NCBI GenBank assembly: GCA_964537965.1
Contig: CAZIDB010000007.1
Location: 1 to 44,020, forward strand
Direction of reading: 5' to 3'
From: SURF-24 sp964537965
Lineage (GTDB): Bacteria; Bacteroidota; Ignavibacteria; Ignavibacteriales; SURF-24
DNA: 44,020 nt
In this document: positions 16,879-27,424 of the stretch, in pieces
Layout: each line of letters begins with the position of its first letter
How positions within the stretch are numbered: the stretch's first letter is position 1
Translations under genes and position numbers: made by a program
The notes under the pieces: generated by a model
What the model was told of the DNA's origin: nothing
What the model saw: only the letters and a program-made list of their open reading frames with translations
Databases searched by the model: none

Positions 16879-19380
16879 ATGAGAAAAGTTACAACTTTAT
16901 TTCTTTGCCCGGCTTTAATTTTAATATTTTATAACATACTAACAGCTTCTAATAAAACCAACAAAACAGTACAGGCTTATCGTCTTAACCAGGAGGTGCA
17001 TCTTGACGGTAAGTTGACTGAAGACGTCTGGTTAAATCCTGCCATTGATGATTTTACACAGAAAGATCCAAAGGAAGGAGAAAAATCCTCCGAGAGAACA
17101 AATGTGTGGGTAGCTTACGATGATAACTTTCTTTATTGTGCGGCTAAACTGTATGATTCTCATCCCGATTCTATTATAACCAGGCTCGCAAGAAGAGATA
17201 ACTTTGACGACTCGGATTGGTTTGCTCTTGCCGTTGATTCATATAACGATAAGAAGACAGCATTTTATTTTCTTGTCAATCCTTCCGGTTCAATTGAAGA
17301 TGGCGTTTTTTATAATGATAGCTGGAGTGATAATTCCTGGGATGGTGTTTGGGATTATGCTGTTTCCCGTAGTGCTGACGGCTGGTGTGTAGAAATGAAA
17401 ATCCCTTTTTCACAGTTGCGGTTTAACCAATCAGATGAAATGGTTTGGGGTGTAAATTTTATAAGGACAATCGTTCGGAAAAATGAAGAAGCACAGTTCG
17501 TTATGGTTCCTAAGAAAGAAAGCGGGTTTGTATCTCACTTTGCAGATTTGGTTGGACTAAATCATATTAAAACAAAACAACGTTTCGAAATTCTTCCTTA
17601 CCTCGTTCAGAAAGCACAATATCTGGTACACGACAAGAATGATCCTTACTATAAAGCAAATCAGTATCGTACTGCCGTTGGTGCGGATTTAAAAGTTGGA
17701 ATTGGCAGCAACCTAACTCTTGATGCAACTTTTAATCCTGATTTTGGCCAGGTAGAAGTTGACCCTGCAGTTGTTAATCTTTCTGCCTTTGAAACTTTTT
17801 ATGATGAGAAGAGACCGTTTTTTATTGAAGGCTCTAATATTTTTTCTTTCGGTTATGGCGGAGCAAACAGTAACTGGGGATTCAACTGGGGCAATCCTGA
17901 TTTTCTTTATTCAAGAAGAATTGGGAGAGCGCCGCAGGGCGATGCAGGAGATTATGACTATGCCGATTATCCGTCTGAGACAAGAATACTTGGTGCCGCA
18001 AAGGTAACGGGCAAGATAGGCGAGAACTGGTCTTTGGGTGCAATTGAAGCTGTAACAGAAAGAACATTTGCTCAAACCTCTTACAACGGTGCGCGCGGTG
18101 AAGCGGAAGTTGAACCACTTACAAATTATACAATACTAAGATCCCAGAAAGAATTTAATTCAAGTAAGCAAGCGTTGGGAATGATATTTACAGCAGTGAA
18201 CAGGGACCTTAGAGGCGATAACCTTAAAGCAAATTTAAGCAGGCAGGCATACACTTTTGGTCTTGATGGCTGGACGTTTCTGGATAGCTCGGAAACTTAT
18301 GTTGTAAATGGTTTTGTCGGCGGCTCATATGTTGCGGGTTCAAAAGAATATTTAATAAAACTACAGAATAACTCTCTTCATTATTATCAAAGACCGGATG
18401 CCACTTATGAAAAATTAGACAGCAACAGAACATCGTTATCTGGTTTTATTTCCCGCATTGCATTGAACAAACAGAAAGGAAACTTTTCGCTTAATTCAGC
18501 AATTGGAATAGTATCCCCAGGATTTGAAGCAAATGATGCCGGATTCCAATGGCGTGCAAACACAATAAACGCTCATCTTGTTCTTGGTTATAGATGGTTT
18601 GATCCTGATAATATTTTCAGAAGAAAAAGTTTTAACCTTGCTCATGCAAGAAACTATGACTTTGAAGGAAATATCGACAACAATGTTTTTGGTTTATTTA
18701 CCAGCGCTGAATTTCTTAACTACTATGGATTTCAATTAAATCTCTTTTACGCTCCGGAAAAATACAGCAACCGTTTAACACGCGGCGGTCCAATTGCTAA
18801 AATTCCAAATGGTTACGAGGTAAACTTTTATTCGTATAGTGATAACCGGAAAGAATTTGTTTTAGATGTAAATGCTTATGCCTCCGGCGATGGATTTGGA
18901 AGCTTGTATTATAGCTACGGTTTTGGTCTTCAGTGGAAACCGTCTACTGCTATTGATGTTTCTATTAATCCGTCATTCGAAGTGAATTCGGAAAAGGTTC
19001 AGTGGGTTGATAGAGTTGATGATCCTTTGGCAGCAGAAACTTACGGAGCAAGATATATTTTTGCAGANNNNNNNNNNNNNNNNNNNNNNNNNNNNNNNNN
19101 NNNNNNNNNNNNNNNNNNNNNNNNNNNNNNNNNNNNNNNNNNNNNNNNNNNNNNNNNNNNNNNNNNNAACCCGGACTTTAATTATAAATCAATTATTGCC
19201 AACCTTGTATTAAGATGGGAATTCCTGCCGGGCTCTGCATTCTATTTTGTATGGCAGCATAATAAACAAAACTTTGAAGACCCGGGCGAATTTTCACTTA
19301 AGAAAGATTTTAAAAATCTGCTTAGAACAGAACCGAATAACGTTTACCTTGTTAAGTTTACTTACTGGCTGGATATATAA
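16879..19380 (+). CDS. DUF5916 outer-membrane protein with CBM9-like N-terminal domain (interrupted by gap)
   Basis: The protein starts with a signal-like hydrophobic segment. An N-terminal domain at about residues 30-215 resembles carbohydrate-binding module 9 (LDGKLTEDVWLNPAIDDFTQ, then FLYCAAKLYDSHPDSI). It is followed by a DUF5916 beta-barrel region (LTLDATFNPDFGQVEVDPAV, then FFIEGSNIFSFGYGG) and an aromatic end (VKFTYWLDI). A run of 100 N falls inside the barrel at about residues 730-763. The reading frame is kept across it, but the true gap size is unknown, so the length of 833 is nominal. Substrate and function are unknown; family members are often secreted or outer-membrane proteins. 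Confidence 0.82.
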   Translation: MRKVTTLFLCPALILIFYNILTASNKTNKTVQAYRLNQEVHLDGKLTEDVWLNPAIDDFTQKDPKEGEKSSERTNVWVAYDDNFLYCAAKLYDSHPDSIITRLARRDNFDDSDWFALAVDSYNDKKTAFYFLVNPSGSIEDGVFYNDSWSDNSWDGVWDYAVSRSADGWCVEMKIPFSQLRFNQSDEMVWGVNFIRTIVRKNEEAQFVMVPKKESGFVSHFADLVGLNHIKTKQRFEILPYLVQKAQYLVHDKNDPYYKANQYRTAVGADLKVGIGSNLTLDATFNPDFGQVEVDPAVVNLSAFETFYDEKRPFFIEGSNIFSFGYGGANSNWGFNWGNPDFLYSRRIGRAPQGDAGDYDYADYPSETRILGAAKVTGKIGENWSLGAIEAVTERTFAQTSYNGARGEAEVEPLTNYTILRSQKEFNSSKQALGMIFTAVNRDLRGDNLKANLSRQAYTFGLDGWTFLDSSETYVVNGFVGGSYVAGSKEYLIKLQNNSLHYYQRPDATYEKLDSNRTSLSGFISRIALNKQKGNFSLNSAIGIVSPGFEANDAGFQWRANTINAHLVLGYRWFDPDNIFRRKSFNLAHARNYDFEGNIDNNVFGLFTSAEFLNYYGFQLNLFYAPEKYSNRLTRGGPIAKIPNGYEVNFYSYSDNRKEFVLDVNAYASGDGFGSLYYSYGFGLQWKPSTAIDVSINPSFEVNSEKVQWVDRVDDPLAAETYGARYIFAXXXXXXXXXXXXXXXXXXXXXXXXXXXXXXXXXXNPDFNYKSIIANLVLRWEFLPGSAFYFVWQHNKQNFEDPGEFSLKKDFKNLLRTEPNNVYLVKFTYWLDI
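19068..19167. other. Scaffold gap of 100 N inside the DUF5916 gene
   Basis: Exactly 100 N, a placeholder length. Unlike the gap at 13832, the flanks share no overlap, so sequence is really missing. Both sides translate in one frame into plausible DUF5916 sequence. Confidence 0.95.
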
Positions 19381-19411
19381 ATTCAGCGGCAATTGAAAGG
19401 GGAGAGTGTAA

Positions 19412-21805
19412 TTAGTAATAGTTCACTTTTATTTTTACAATCTCCTCTCTTCCAAGATCATCAATACAGGCAATTATTGATTCTCCTTTCCGCGGTGTAA
19501 AAAATATTTTATCACCGGGAAGTGATTTCTTATAAAACTCATTATCAATATACCAGTAATGATTTTTTATTGACGGATCAGATGCTGCCTGCATATATAT
19601 TTGCTGCGAGGTATTTGTCTCGATATAATATTCATAATTTTCCTGCGGAGATAATATTTTTGGTCCGTCACCCGAATGACGGGCCTGGCATAATGCATTA
19701 TGCGGAGGAATTCTTTTAACCTGTATTTTGTTTTTCAGATACCACAAAGTTAACTCTGATTTGTAAACAGGGTAAGAAACTTTTTTGTAGCCGGAATCAG
19801 GCAGACATTCTGTGCAGTACTGCATTGTTTCTTTTGCATCAACATAAAATGATTTATATAAATCGCATTTGTTGTTTGGCGAAACGTTCCTGATGTAATA
19901 ATCTTTTATAAGATTGCTGCAATTATCTGACGGAAGCAAACCGGTCTCGCTGCATACTTCTCTTTCAAGTACATTTGCGGGTGTATCAAACCAGAGTTTC
20001 TTTGGTTTGAAATCTATGCTGTTGAATAATTCAAAGAGCAAAGGCACAGCGGCACCTGCGCCGGTTAAATCCGGAGAACCCGTCACATCAAAATTGCCAA
20101 GCCAGACTCCGATTGTATAATCGGGATTATAACCAATTGCCCAAGCATCATGTTTACCGAATGATGTTCCGGTTTTCCATGCAATCTTTGGAAGATTTGT
20201 AGTGTAAAGAAAACCGGCAGGGAAATCAGGCCTCTCATTTGAAGAGAGTATGGTTGATATAAGAAAAGATGAAGCCGGTGTAAATAACCTGGTGGCATCC
20301 GCATCATTTAACTGTTGATCTTTTAAATAATTTAAAGAAAATATTTTTCCTTCATGACTGAAAGCAGAATAAAGATGTACTAACTGTTCAAGCTTAACGC
20401 CGCAACCGCCAAGAATTAATGAAAGGCCTAAAGAGTTTTTGTTCTTGGATATTTCCGAAAATCCGGCCTTGTCTAAAACTGAAATAAATTTATCCGGACC
20501 AACCTGCTGTAATAACTGAACGGCGGGAATGTTTAATGAATTTACGAGTGCATACTTAGCTGTAACGTTGCCTCTGAACTTCTCATCAAAATTTTCCGGC
20601 TCGTATCCGTTAAAGTCTGTTGGAATATCAGGCAGCCGCATTGCGGGAGTTAAAATTCCTTCATCAAAAGCCATTGCATATAACGCAGGTTTTAATGTAG
20701 AGCCGGGAGATCTTACAGCAGTAACTCCATTTATCTGTCCGAGCGAAACACTATCTTCAAAATTATATGAGCCGCAGTAACCGACAACAGAATTTGTTTT
20801 GTTCTGTACTATAATCACCGCACCGTTTGATATTCCTTTTGAACGGACTCTTTCAATATAACCGGATAAAAGTTTTTCCGCTGTTTCCTGTATAGATGAA
20901 TTCAATGTTGTCCTTATTTCATTCCCTTTATAATTATTTGAAACGTACCGGCAGAAATGCGGCGCCTTTTTAACTACAGAGTACCTGCTGACGCTCACCT
21001 GTTCTTCAAGCGCATCTGTTAATTCCTGCTTGTCAAAAGTTTTTCTATCGGTAAAAATTTTTAACCAGTTATTTCTTGATCTGATTGCTTTCTTCAGGTT
21101 TTGATCGGGGCGCAATTCATTCGGATTGTTAGGAATAACTGTAAGCAAAACGGATTGAGATAGACTTAATTTTCCCGGCGGCCTGTTAAAGTAAATATAA
21201 GCCGCAGATTTTACGCCTTCAATATTTCCTCCGTATGGAAGAAGATTAAGATACATCTCAAGAATTTCATCTTTGCTGTAATGAAGTTCTAATTGAACAG
21301 CACGGAATATTTCGGTCAGTTTGTTTAAGTATGTTCTCTTTGCAGGCTGCAGCATACGTACAACCTGCATCGTTATTGTAGATGCTCCGGAAATTCTCCT
21401 TTGACTTGTTATATTCTGAAATGCTGCGCGGATTAAAGAATAAGGATTAACTCCGTAATGCCAGGAGAACCAACTGTCTTCCTTTTCAATTATTGCTTTT
21501 ATTAAATCGTTTGTTACTTCGTTAAGATGAATCTGCATTCTCCACTTTTCATCTTTGGAAAGATACGCCGTAAGCATAGAACCATCACTTGCATAAATAA
21601 CCTTTGAATATGGTTTCGGCTCCGGAAGAGGAAACAGCAGATCAAGAAGAAAAACTACAAGGATGAAAGTTATAAGCAACCTTGTAATTCCTGATTTTAA
21701 CAGCAAGGTTAATTTTCTTTTTACAGCTAAGGCGCTAAGTCGCGATGAGAATTTGTAACTCGACCAAATCTTAGTTTGAAATATTTTCTTTAACTGATTT
21801 AACAT
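19412..21805 (-). CDS. pbpC: Penicillin-binding protein 1C (bifunctional peptidoglycan synthase)
   Basis: This 797-residue protein polymerises glycan strands and may crosslink peptides in the periplasm. It has one N-terminal membrane anchor (LLITFILVVFLLDLLFPLP), a GT51 transglycosylase domain with EDSWFSWHYGVNP and ISGASTITMQVVRML, a transpeptidase domain with the active-site serine in GSTLK (Ser369) and KTGTS, and a C-terminal domain with cysteines (CSNL, CTECLPD) and an end of the BiPBP_C type. Length and layout match PBP1C. It directly follows the alpha-2-macroglobulin gene (8 bases apart), a pairing known in many Gram-negative bacteria. Confidence 0.95.
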   Translation of the reverse strand: MLNQLKKIFQTKIWSSYKFSSRLSALAVKRKLTLLLKSGITRLLITFILVVFLLDLLFPLPEPKPYSKVIYASDGSMLTAYLSKDEKWRMQIHLNEVTNDLIKAIIEKEDSWFSWHYGVNPYSLIRAAFQNITSQRRISGASTITMQVVRMLQPAKRTYLNKLTEIFRAVQLELHYSKDEILEMYLNLLPYGGNIEGVKSAAYIYFNRPPGKLSLSQSVLLTVIPNNPNELRPDQNLKKAIRSRNNWLKIFTDRKTFDKQELTDALEEQVSVSRYSVVKKAPHFCRYVSNNYKGNEIRTTLNSSIQETAEKLLSGYIERVRSKGISNGAVIIVQNKTNSVVGYCGSYNFEDSVSLGQINGVTAVRSPGSTLKPALYAMAFDEGILTPAMRLPDIPTDFNGYEPENFDEKFRGNVTAKYALVNSLNIPAVQLLQQVGPDKFISVLDKAGFSEISKNKNSLGLSLILGGCGVKLEQLVHLYSAFSHEGKIFSLNYLKDQQLNDADATRLFTPASSFLISTILSSNERPDFPAGFLYTTNLPKIAWKTGTSFGKHDAWAIGYNPDYTIGVWLGNFDVTGSPDLTGAGAAVPLLFELFNSIDFKPKKLWFDTPANVLEREVCSETGLLPSDNCSNLIKDYYIRNVSPNNKCDLYKSFYVDAKETMQYCTECLPDSGYKKVSYPVYKSELTLWYLKNKIQVKRIPPHNALCQARHSGDGPKILSPQENYEYYIETNTSQQIYMQAASDPSIKNHYWYIDNEFYKKSLPGDKIFFTPRKGESIIACIDDLGREEIVKIKVNYY

Positions 21806-21813
21806 CTTTTTAA

Positions 21814-24800
21814 TTATTTATAATCATGAACAAAGACAGTTCCTCTTCCTGTTGCTGAAGCATATTCGGGATCATACATTGCTTCGGCACTAATTACAGG
21901 CAACTGGAATTTCCCCTTATTTACTACACGGATGAAATAGTAATAATCCTGTGTATAAGTTACAAGATTTGTAAACAGGACCAGCCGGTCATCGCGTACG
22001 TCAAGATACTGCACACCCATTGTTGATTTCCAATCCGCCTGGTTAAAATCCGTTAACCTTGGATTTTCAATTTCAAATCCCGATGGAATCAAATCTGTAA
22101 TAGCAATATTTTCTGCGCCGGCAAAAAATCCTGTTAAAGAGATTTTGCAGACAATTAATTGTCCCTGGTAGAAATTGTTGTTGTTAACAGCGCTTCTGGT
22201 TCTGTAATCATAATAGGTGCGGGTAATTTTCATGTTAGAAGTTCGTTCTTTTACCTCACTTGTTTTTACACCGGCAGTATTCTGGAAATAATAGGCTTCT
22301 CCCTGTCCCGATGTCTTGAACGAAAGAGACTTTACATTATTGCCGATGTTAAGAGTAAGATCAGTTCCTGTAAATGTTCCTATTGATTTGCCATCGGCAA
22401 TTACATCTGCTTTTAACTTGGAGCCTGAAGTAAGTTTTGCCGCCTTGCCTAAAGCTAAGAAAGCAAATGATGTTTCCTGTGTTGAATAGATATACTTCAG
22501 CTTCTTGGTAAGATATTTTATTATTACGGGTACTTGTTTGTTGTTTGGTTCAACCTCAAGAAGTACATTCAGCATAATTGCATTTGCTCTAATCTCGGAG
22601 TCAAATGTTCTGCCGGTTTCTCTATCGGTTCGCTCTTCAGTAAAAGATTGAGGAATTATTTCATAGTATGAATTCCACTTTCCTGCCAAGGCATACGCTC
22701 CTGCAAGTAAATATTTGCAATCCCTAGAAACGAGATGCATCCTGTTTTTATAGTAGTTCATAATTGAAACATCGCCTTTGCCTGCAAGCGCTAAAACATA
22801 AAGCGAGTAGAGAATTTCTTTGTTTGCTATTTCTTTTACTGTGCGGGAGTTATTAGAATAAGTTACATATTCAAACGTATTCTTTTCTTTAGCTTTAGTT
22901 GAAAGATAATTCAGAAGTTTATTTATAGTATTATCAGAGACATCAAAGCCTGCCTTTTTAGCTTCAACTAAAAAGTGAGCGGCATAAACGCTTCCCCACC
23001 AGCTTGGTTCTGTTCCGCCTTGCCAATATGATATAGCGCCATTCCACAACTGCATTGATTCAAGCTTTCTTATTCCTTCTTTAACATAATAAACAGGATT
23101 GTTATTCCTGTAATACTCCGGCGCTACAAGTTTAGCAAGGTCCTCAAAGTATAGCTGTGGAAAAAGTTTTGATACCGTTTGCTCAACGCAGCCATGCGGG
23201 TAGCCAACAAGGTATCTTAACTGCTTTGCAAATTGTACAGCCGGAAATCTGCTTATCGTTAAAATAGACGATTTGGTTGATTGAATAAAATTATTCGGCA
23301 AAGAAATTTTAAAATCATTTCCTGCTTTAACTAATCCTGATGAGCTTTCGCTTATATACGGAGAAATTGGACGGACACTTATGTTTACAACTTCCTTTGC
23401 TTTTGCAAAACCGGAAGTTTCAATAATTATTTTTCCAACACCGGCATCATGATTTGTCTTTATGATAAATGAAGTTTGGGCAGTAGCATTTGCAGGCACT
23501 GATAAATTTTTATTACTGCCTGAAAGCACTTTTAGCGGGCCTTCTACTTTAACATTTACGGAAGCGTTTCCGTTTTTACCCGTTGTGTTTATAAGAGTTA
23601 CCGGCATTATTAAGGAATCATTTGGAGCAAGGAATCTCGGTATCTGCGGTTCAATTATAACGTCATCGGCAACCTTCATACTTGATTCTGCCGAACCAAA
23701 CTTTGGCCCGGTATAAGCAACTGCCATCAAACGCACTTCACCGTTAAACTGCGGAATGTTGAGAGAAACAGTAACGGTTCCGTTGCTGTTGGTTTTTCGT
23801 ATTCCGCTCCACACAGATAAAAGCTGAAAACGTTTAGTTGTTATGGGGTTAGTTCTTTTTTTAAGTTCTTCACCAATTGCGCCGTCACCGCCAGAGGAAG
23901 ATTTTATTGTTAGTATTTCCGGCAAAAGGAGAGCGTACAGATCGTAACTCTCAACTGCTAATCTCTGCTTTTCATACATGAAGTTATATGGCGAAGGCGT
24001 GCTGTAATTATTAATCTGCAGTATTCCCTCATCAACCGCAGCAAGTGTAACATAAACGTCTTTTTCAGGAATGGTTTTTACAACTACATCTATTTTTCTG
24101 TTAGGCTTTATTTTTTTTGGTGCGGAAATAGATACCGGAAGTTTGTAATCTTTTTTCTCAACTTTGATTGATGCAAAACCATGTCCAACTAAGAACGGAG
24201 TTGAATTATCATAAGTATGTTTCTTAAACAATGTAGCCGTTATATAAACATTCGGCATGTAAATCTCTTTTAGGTTTAACTCTAACTGTGCGGACCTGTT
24301 ATTCACTTCTATATATTGATAATCATATACGCCGTTCCGTTCTAATGTTACAAGCATCTTTCCGGAGAAAGGTGTTGTAAAAAGAATTTTTGCCCTGTCA
24401 TTTGGGTCATAGACTTCTTTGTCTGCCAGTATTTCTACCTTGCCTTCCTTATCAACTTCAAACGAAGCAGCGGTTGAAGAACCCCAGCCATATGCATAAA
24501 ATGTTTCCTTGTTACAGAACGGGCTTCCCTTTTTGAATATTCTTAATTCATATTCACCGCTTTTTGTAACGCTGAATGATAAATCTTTCTCGCCGTTTGA
24601 CAGATCAATATTCCTTTCCCATTCTTTAAATTCTTTCTTTTCCGATGCGTAATAGTAGCGCGAAGAATTATCTTTCTTCAGAACAGTCTGCCATTCATAA
24701 CGAACCAGTCGAGCCATCGCCGGTAATGATTTCGGATGTTTATCATTTTTATCGACAGCAACAAGTTTAAACCTCAGCGTTTCGTTTGTACCAAAATATT

Positions 24801-27207
24801 CTCCGGGAGATTTTATTCCCACATAGTACTGTTCAGGATAAACCTTGAAACTTGCTCCCCTGTTCACCGTTCTTCCGGTAAGATCAAATACACTTACATA
24901 TCCATATACTGTTGCTATGCCCCCGGACTTCAAATCCTTTGGAACGGTATATAACAAATCTTTTTTACCGTTCTCATCAAGAACGCCATCCATAAATGTG
25001 TTTTGAACAATTGTATTCTCGTAAGTGGAGTTTGAAAAATCATAAGCAGAAAATTTATTGCTTGAGAAATAACTATGATTAACGCTAAAGTTTGCCTCAT
25101 AGCGCAAACCGGAAGCTTTTGCTCCGAATAAATATTCTGCATCAACAGATATTTTTACCTGATCGCCGGGTTTTGCATCCTCCCGGTCTCCCTTAACGGT
25201 AACGCGGATTTTATCCGGCACAATTTCTTCCACGCTAAAGCGGTATGAACCAACAAGGCTTTCTGCTCCGTTATAAACCTCTGCTCTATACCCACCGGTT
25301 TGAATATAATCCGGTACATTAAAGGATACTTCAAACGAACCTTCATCATTTAATATTTTTTTGTATTGATTATAAACTCTTCCTGCCGGGGAAATAATTT
25401 TAATTATTAACGGTTCATCTTTAACAATCTGCATCTGGTCGTTGCGTACAATACCGGTAATGTTCACCTGGTCACCGGGGCGATAAAGGTTCCTGTCACC
25501 GTAAAGGAATGCTTTATAATTCTTGTTATAGGATGAAGCGCCTCCCACATCAAACCGGGATGTTTCTATTCCTGTTGCCTTCAGGTCGATATAGTTAAAA
25601 TCATTTTCGGTTTCTGCTGTAATAATTCTCGGTTCAAAATCTTTCAGCTTTTCTTTTGTTTCTTTAAAGTGAATAACACCTTCGGAATTTGTTTTTCCCG
25701 AAAGCAAAGTCTGGTTGTTTGATGAGATGAGAGTTATCTCAACATTTTCTACCGGCTGAACAGTTGCAAGTGAATTAATGAATACAATTAGTTCATCTTC
25801 ACTTTTTTTTGCGATGATGCCAAGGTCTGTAAGAGACAGCATCTTGCTTGCCTTAATCCACCGGTCTTCGCCGGACATTACATCAACAACAAAAACTCCT
25901 TTTTGTTTTCCGTTAAAAATCTTATCAAGGTTGATAGTAAACTTATTAAGAGCGTTACCCCGGTTTTGTAATCTAACATCTTCCTTATAATAAAGCTTGC
26001 CGTAATTGCCCACGTAATAACTTGGCGAATATTGGTAACCGTAATCTTCGTAGTAATAATCATAGTTGTTGGTTATAAAATAAAGTACGTTGTTTTTAAA
26101 AACCTGCGAGACTTCAACATCAGCATCAGTAATGTTAACAGCTTGTAATTCAAGATTTCTATTACCGGAGAGCAGCATATATTTTCCCCTGGAGTCTGTG
26201 AACCTAACAGAGGGTTCTAAATTCACAAGAGAGACTTCCTGTTCAAAATCAAATTCAAGTTCTCCTCCGTATAAACCGGGCAATCCTTTTTTAATCTTTA
26301 AATTTACAACCTGAGCCTCGGTAAAAGCTCCTTCTATTCTGAAAGAGTTTTCATTTACAAAAAACTGAATGTCGTTAAGCGGTTCTATCTTTACATAATC
26401 TTTTATTTTTTTGTCATCTACACGCTGTGTTGTATATACTTCTATCCAGCCGGACTGGTCTTCGAATCCGGAAACAACTTCGGTTATTGCGAGCTTTGTT
26501 ATTGGCGGAAGATCGTAGGAAAAACTTCTTTCATCTTCCAGCGACTTTTTCCCTATAACAGAGAACAAGCCATTCCTGACTATTATTTCAAGTTCCTGCT
26601 CTTTATCTGTCTGTTGGACTTCACCTAAATCAATTGCAATAATATCAGAAGCTTCTTCACTTATTATTTTATAATTTTTTAATTCTTCTCCCCTGTTTTT
26701 TATAACAAGGTAATCCTTAAGCATACCGGGATTTACGGAATAATTAAAATGGAGATTAGCTTTTATGCTTACCTTATAATTCTGGTTAGGAATCTGCGTC
26801 CAGAAAAATTCTGCTTTCTCAACATCAAAGTACGGAGTATGAAATTCGTATGTCTCAAAGTCCGGCGAGAATTTTGAGTTGAACAAAACTTTGTTAGTAA
26901 TCTTTGCTTTGTATGCTTGTATCGGCTGAAGCGGGTAATCGGGAGAAAAAATTAGTGTGTTGCCGGAAGTCCATTTAAATTTTCCTTCAAGCTTTGGCTC
27001 GAACTCGACAAACTGATCTGTTAACCACTTGTTTTGAATATCGGGTGGCGCAAGGTTTTCAGAAAATTCAATTTTGAAAGAGGATAATTTTTTTACTACT
27101 CCCTGCGGGCTGAAGTCGGTTACACTTACATAATCTCCAAGTAAACCGCAGCCATAGAGGATGATTAGAAATAGCGAAATGAATAAAGCGACCAAATACT
27201 TTTTCAT
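21814..27207 (-). CDS. Bacterial alpha-2-macroglobulin lipoprotein
   Basis: This 1797-residue periplasmic protein traps proteases that reach the envelope. It has a lipoprotein signal with lipobox ILYGC at residue 20, repeated MG beta domains, a macroglobulin bait/MG region (NLYRPGDQVNITGIVRND) and the thioester motif CVEQ in YPHGCVEQTVSKLF (Cys1340), followed by the helical thioester domain (ISYWQGGTEPSWWGSVYAAH) and a C-terminal receptor-like domain. The intact CVEQ suggests covalent protease trapping. It is co-transcribed with pbpC, matching the idea that A2M guards the envelope while PBP1C repairs the wall. The bait sequence cannot be assigned reliably. Confidence 0.95.
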   Translation of the reverse strand: MKKYLVALFISLFLIILYGCGLLGDYVSVTDFSPQGVVKKLSSFKIEFSENLAPPDIQNKWLTDQFVEFEPKLEGKFKWTSGNTLIFSPDYPLQPIQAYKAKITNKVLFNSKFSPDFETYEFHTPYFDVEKAEFFWTQIPNQNYKVSIKANLHFNYSVNPGMLKDYLVIKNRGEELKNYKIISEEASDIIAIDLGEVQQTDKEQELEIIVRNGLFSVIGKKSLEDERSFSYDLPPITKLAITEVVSGFEDQSGWIEVYTTQRVDDKKIKDYVKIEPLNDIQFFVNENSFRIEGAFTEAQVVNLKIKKGLPGLYGGELEFDFEQEVSLVNLEPSVRFTDSRGKYMLLSGNRNLELQAVNITDADVEVSQVFKNNVLYFITNNYDYYYEDYGYQYSPSYYVGNYGKLYYKEDVRLQNRGNALNKFTINLDKIFNGKQKGVFVVDVMSGEDRWIKASKMLSLTDLGIIAKKSEDELIVFINSLATVQPVENVEITLISSNNQTLLSGKTNSEGVIHFKETKEKLKDFEPRIITAETENDFNYIDLKATGIETSRFDVGGASSYNKNYKAFLYGDRNLYRPGDQVNITGIVRNDQMQIVKDEPLIIKIISPAGRVYNQYKKILNDEGSFEVSFNVPDYIQTGGYRAEVYNGAESLVGSYRFSVEEIVPDKIRVTVKGDREDAKPGDQVKISVDAEYLFGAKASGLRYEANFSVNHSYFSSNKFSAYDFSNSTYENTIVQNTFMDGVLDENGKKDLLYTVPKDLKSGGIATVYGYVSVFDLTGRTVNRGASFKVYPEQYYVGIKSPGEYFGTNETLRFKLVAVDKNDKHPKSLPAMARLVRYEWQTVLKKDNSSRYYYASEKKEFKEWERNIDLSNGEKDLSFSVTKSGEYELRIFKKGSPFCNKETFYAYGWGSSTAASFEVDKEGKVEILADKEVYDPNDRAKILFTTPFSGKMLVTLERNGVYDYQYIEVNNRSAQLELNLKEIYMPNVYITATLFKKHTYDNSTPFLVGHGFASIKVEKKDYKLPVSISAPKKIKPNRKIDVVVKTIPEKDVYVTLAAVDEGILQINNYSTPSPYNFMYEKQRLAVESYDLYALLLPEILTIKSSSGGDGAIGEELKKRTNPITTKRFQLLSVWSGIRKTNSNGTVTVSLNIPQFNGEVRLMAVAYTGPKFGSAESSMKVADDVIIEPQIPRFLAPNDSLIMPVTLINTTGKNGNASVNVKVEGPLKVLSGSNKNLSVPANATAQTSFIIKTNHDAGVGKIIIETSGFAKAKEVVNISVRPISPYISESSSGLVKAGNDFKISLPNNFIQSTKSSILTISRFPAVQFAKQLRYLVGYPHGCVEQTVSKLFPQLYFEDLAKLVAPEYYRNNNPVYYVKEGIRKLESMQLWNGAISYWQGGTEPSWWGSVYAAHFLVEAKKAGFDVSDNTINKLLNYLSTKAKEKNTFEYVTYSNNSRTVKEIANKEILYSLYVLALAGKGDVSIMNYYKNRMHLVSRDCKYLLAGAYALAGKWNSYYEIIPQSFTEERTDRETGRTFDSEIRANAIMLNVLLEVEPNNKQVPVIIKYLTKKLKYIYSTQETSFAFLALGKAAKLTSGSKLKADVIADGKSIGTFTGTDLTLNIGNNVKSLSFKTSGQGEAYYFQNTAGVKTSEVKERTSNMKITRTYYDYRTRSAVNNNNFYQGQLIVCKISLTGFFAGAENIAITDLIPSGFEIENPRLTDFNQADWKSTMGVQYLDVRDDRLVLFTNLVTYTQDYYYFIRVVNKGKFQLPVISAEAMYDPEYASATGRGTVFVHDYK

Positions 27208-27392
27208 GTACGCACCCTAAGATTTTTATTTTTGAATAAGAGTCTCTAAAGAATATCCTGAATGAATTGAAATAATTTAATTAGCAGGGCATTAATTTAT
27301 TTTCTGCATTTTAAGGATAAATAATTCTTTTGTCAACCGTGAAAATGACATGGGTAGTTTAGTAAATTGAATTAAGTACAATAAGTAAACAC

Positions 27393-27408
27393 CTTTTCGG
27401 GCGAAAAG
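27393..27408 (-). terminator. Hairpin downstream of the DUF3667 gene
   Basis: Perfect 7-bp arms (CTTTTCG and CGAAAAG) with a two-base centre lie 17 bases after the DUF3667 stop codon. In the minus-strand reading the hairpin is followed by GTGTTTACTT, only a weak T-tract, so termination is possible rather than sure. Confidence 0.45.
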
Positions 27409-27424
27409 TATTTGTCGGTATTTT

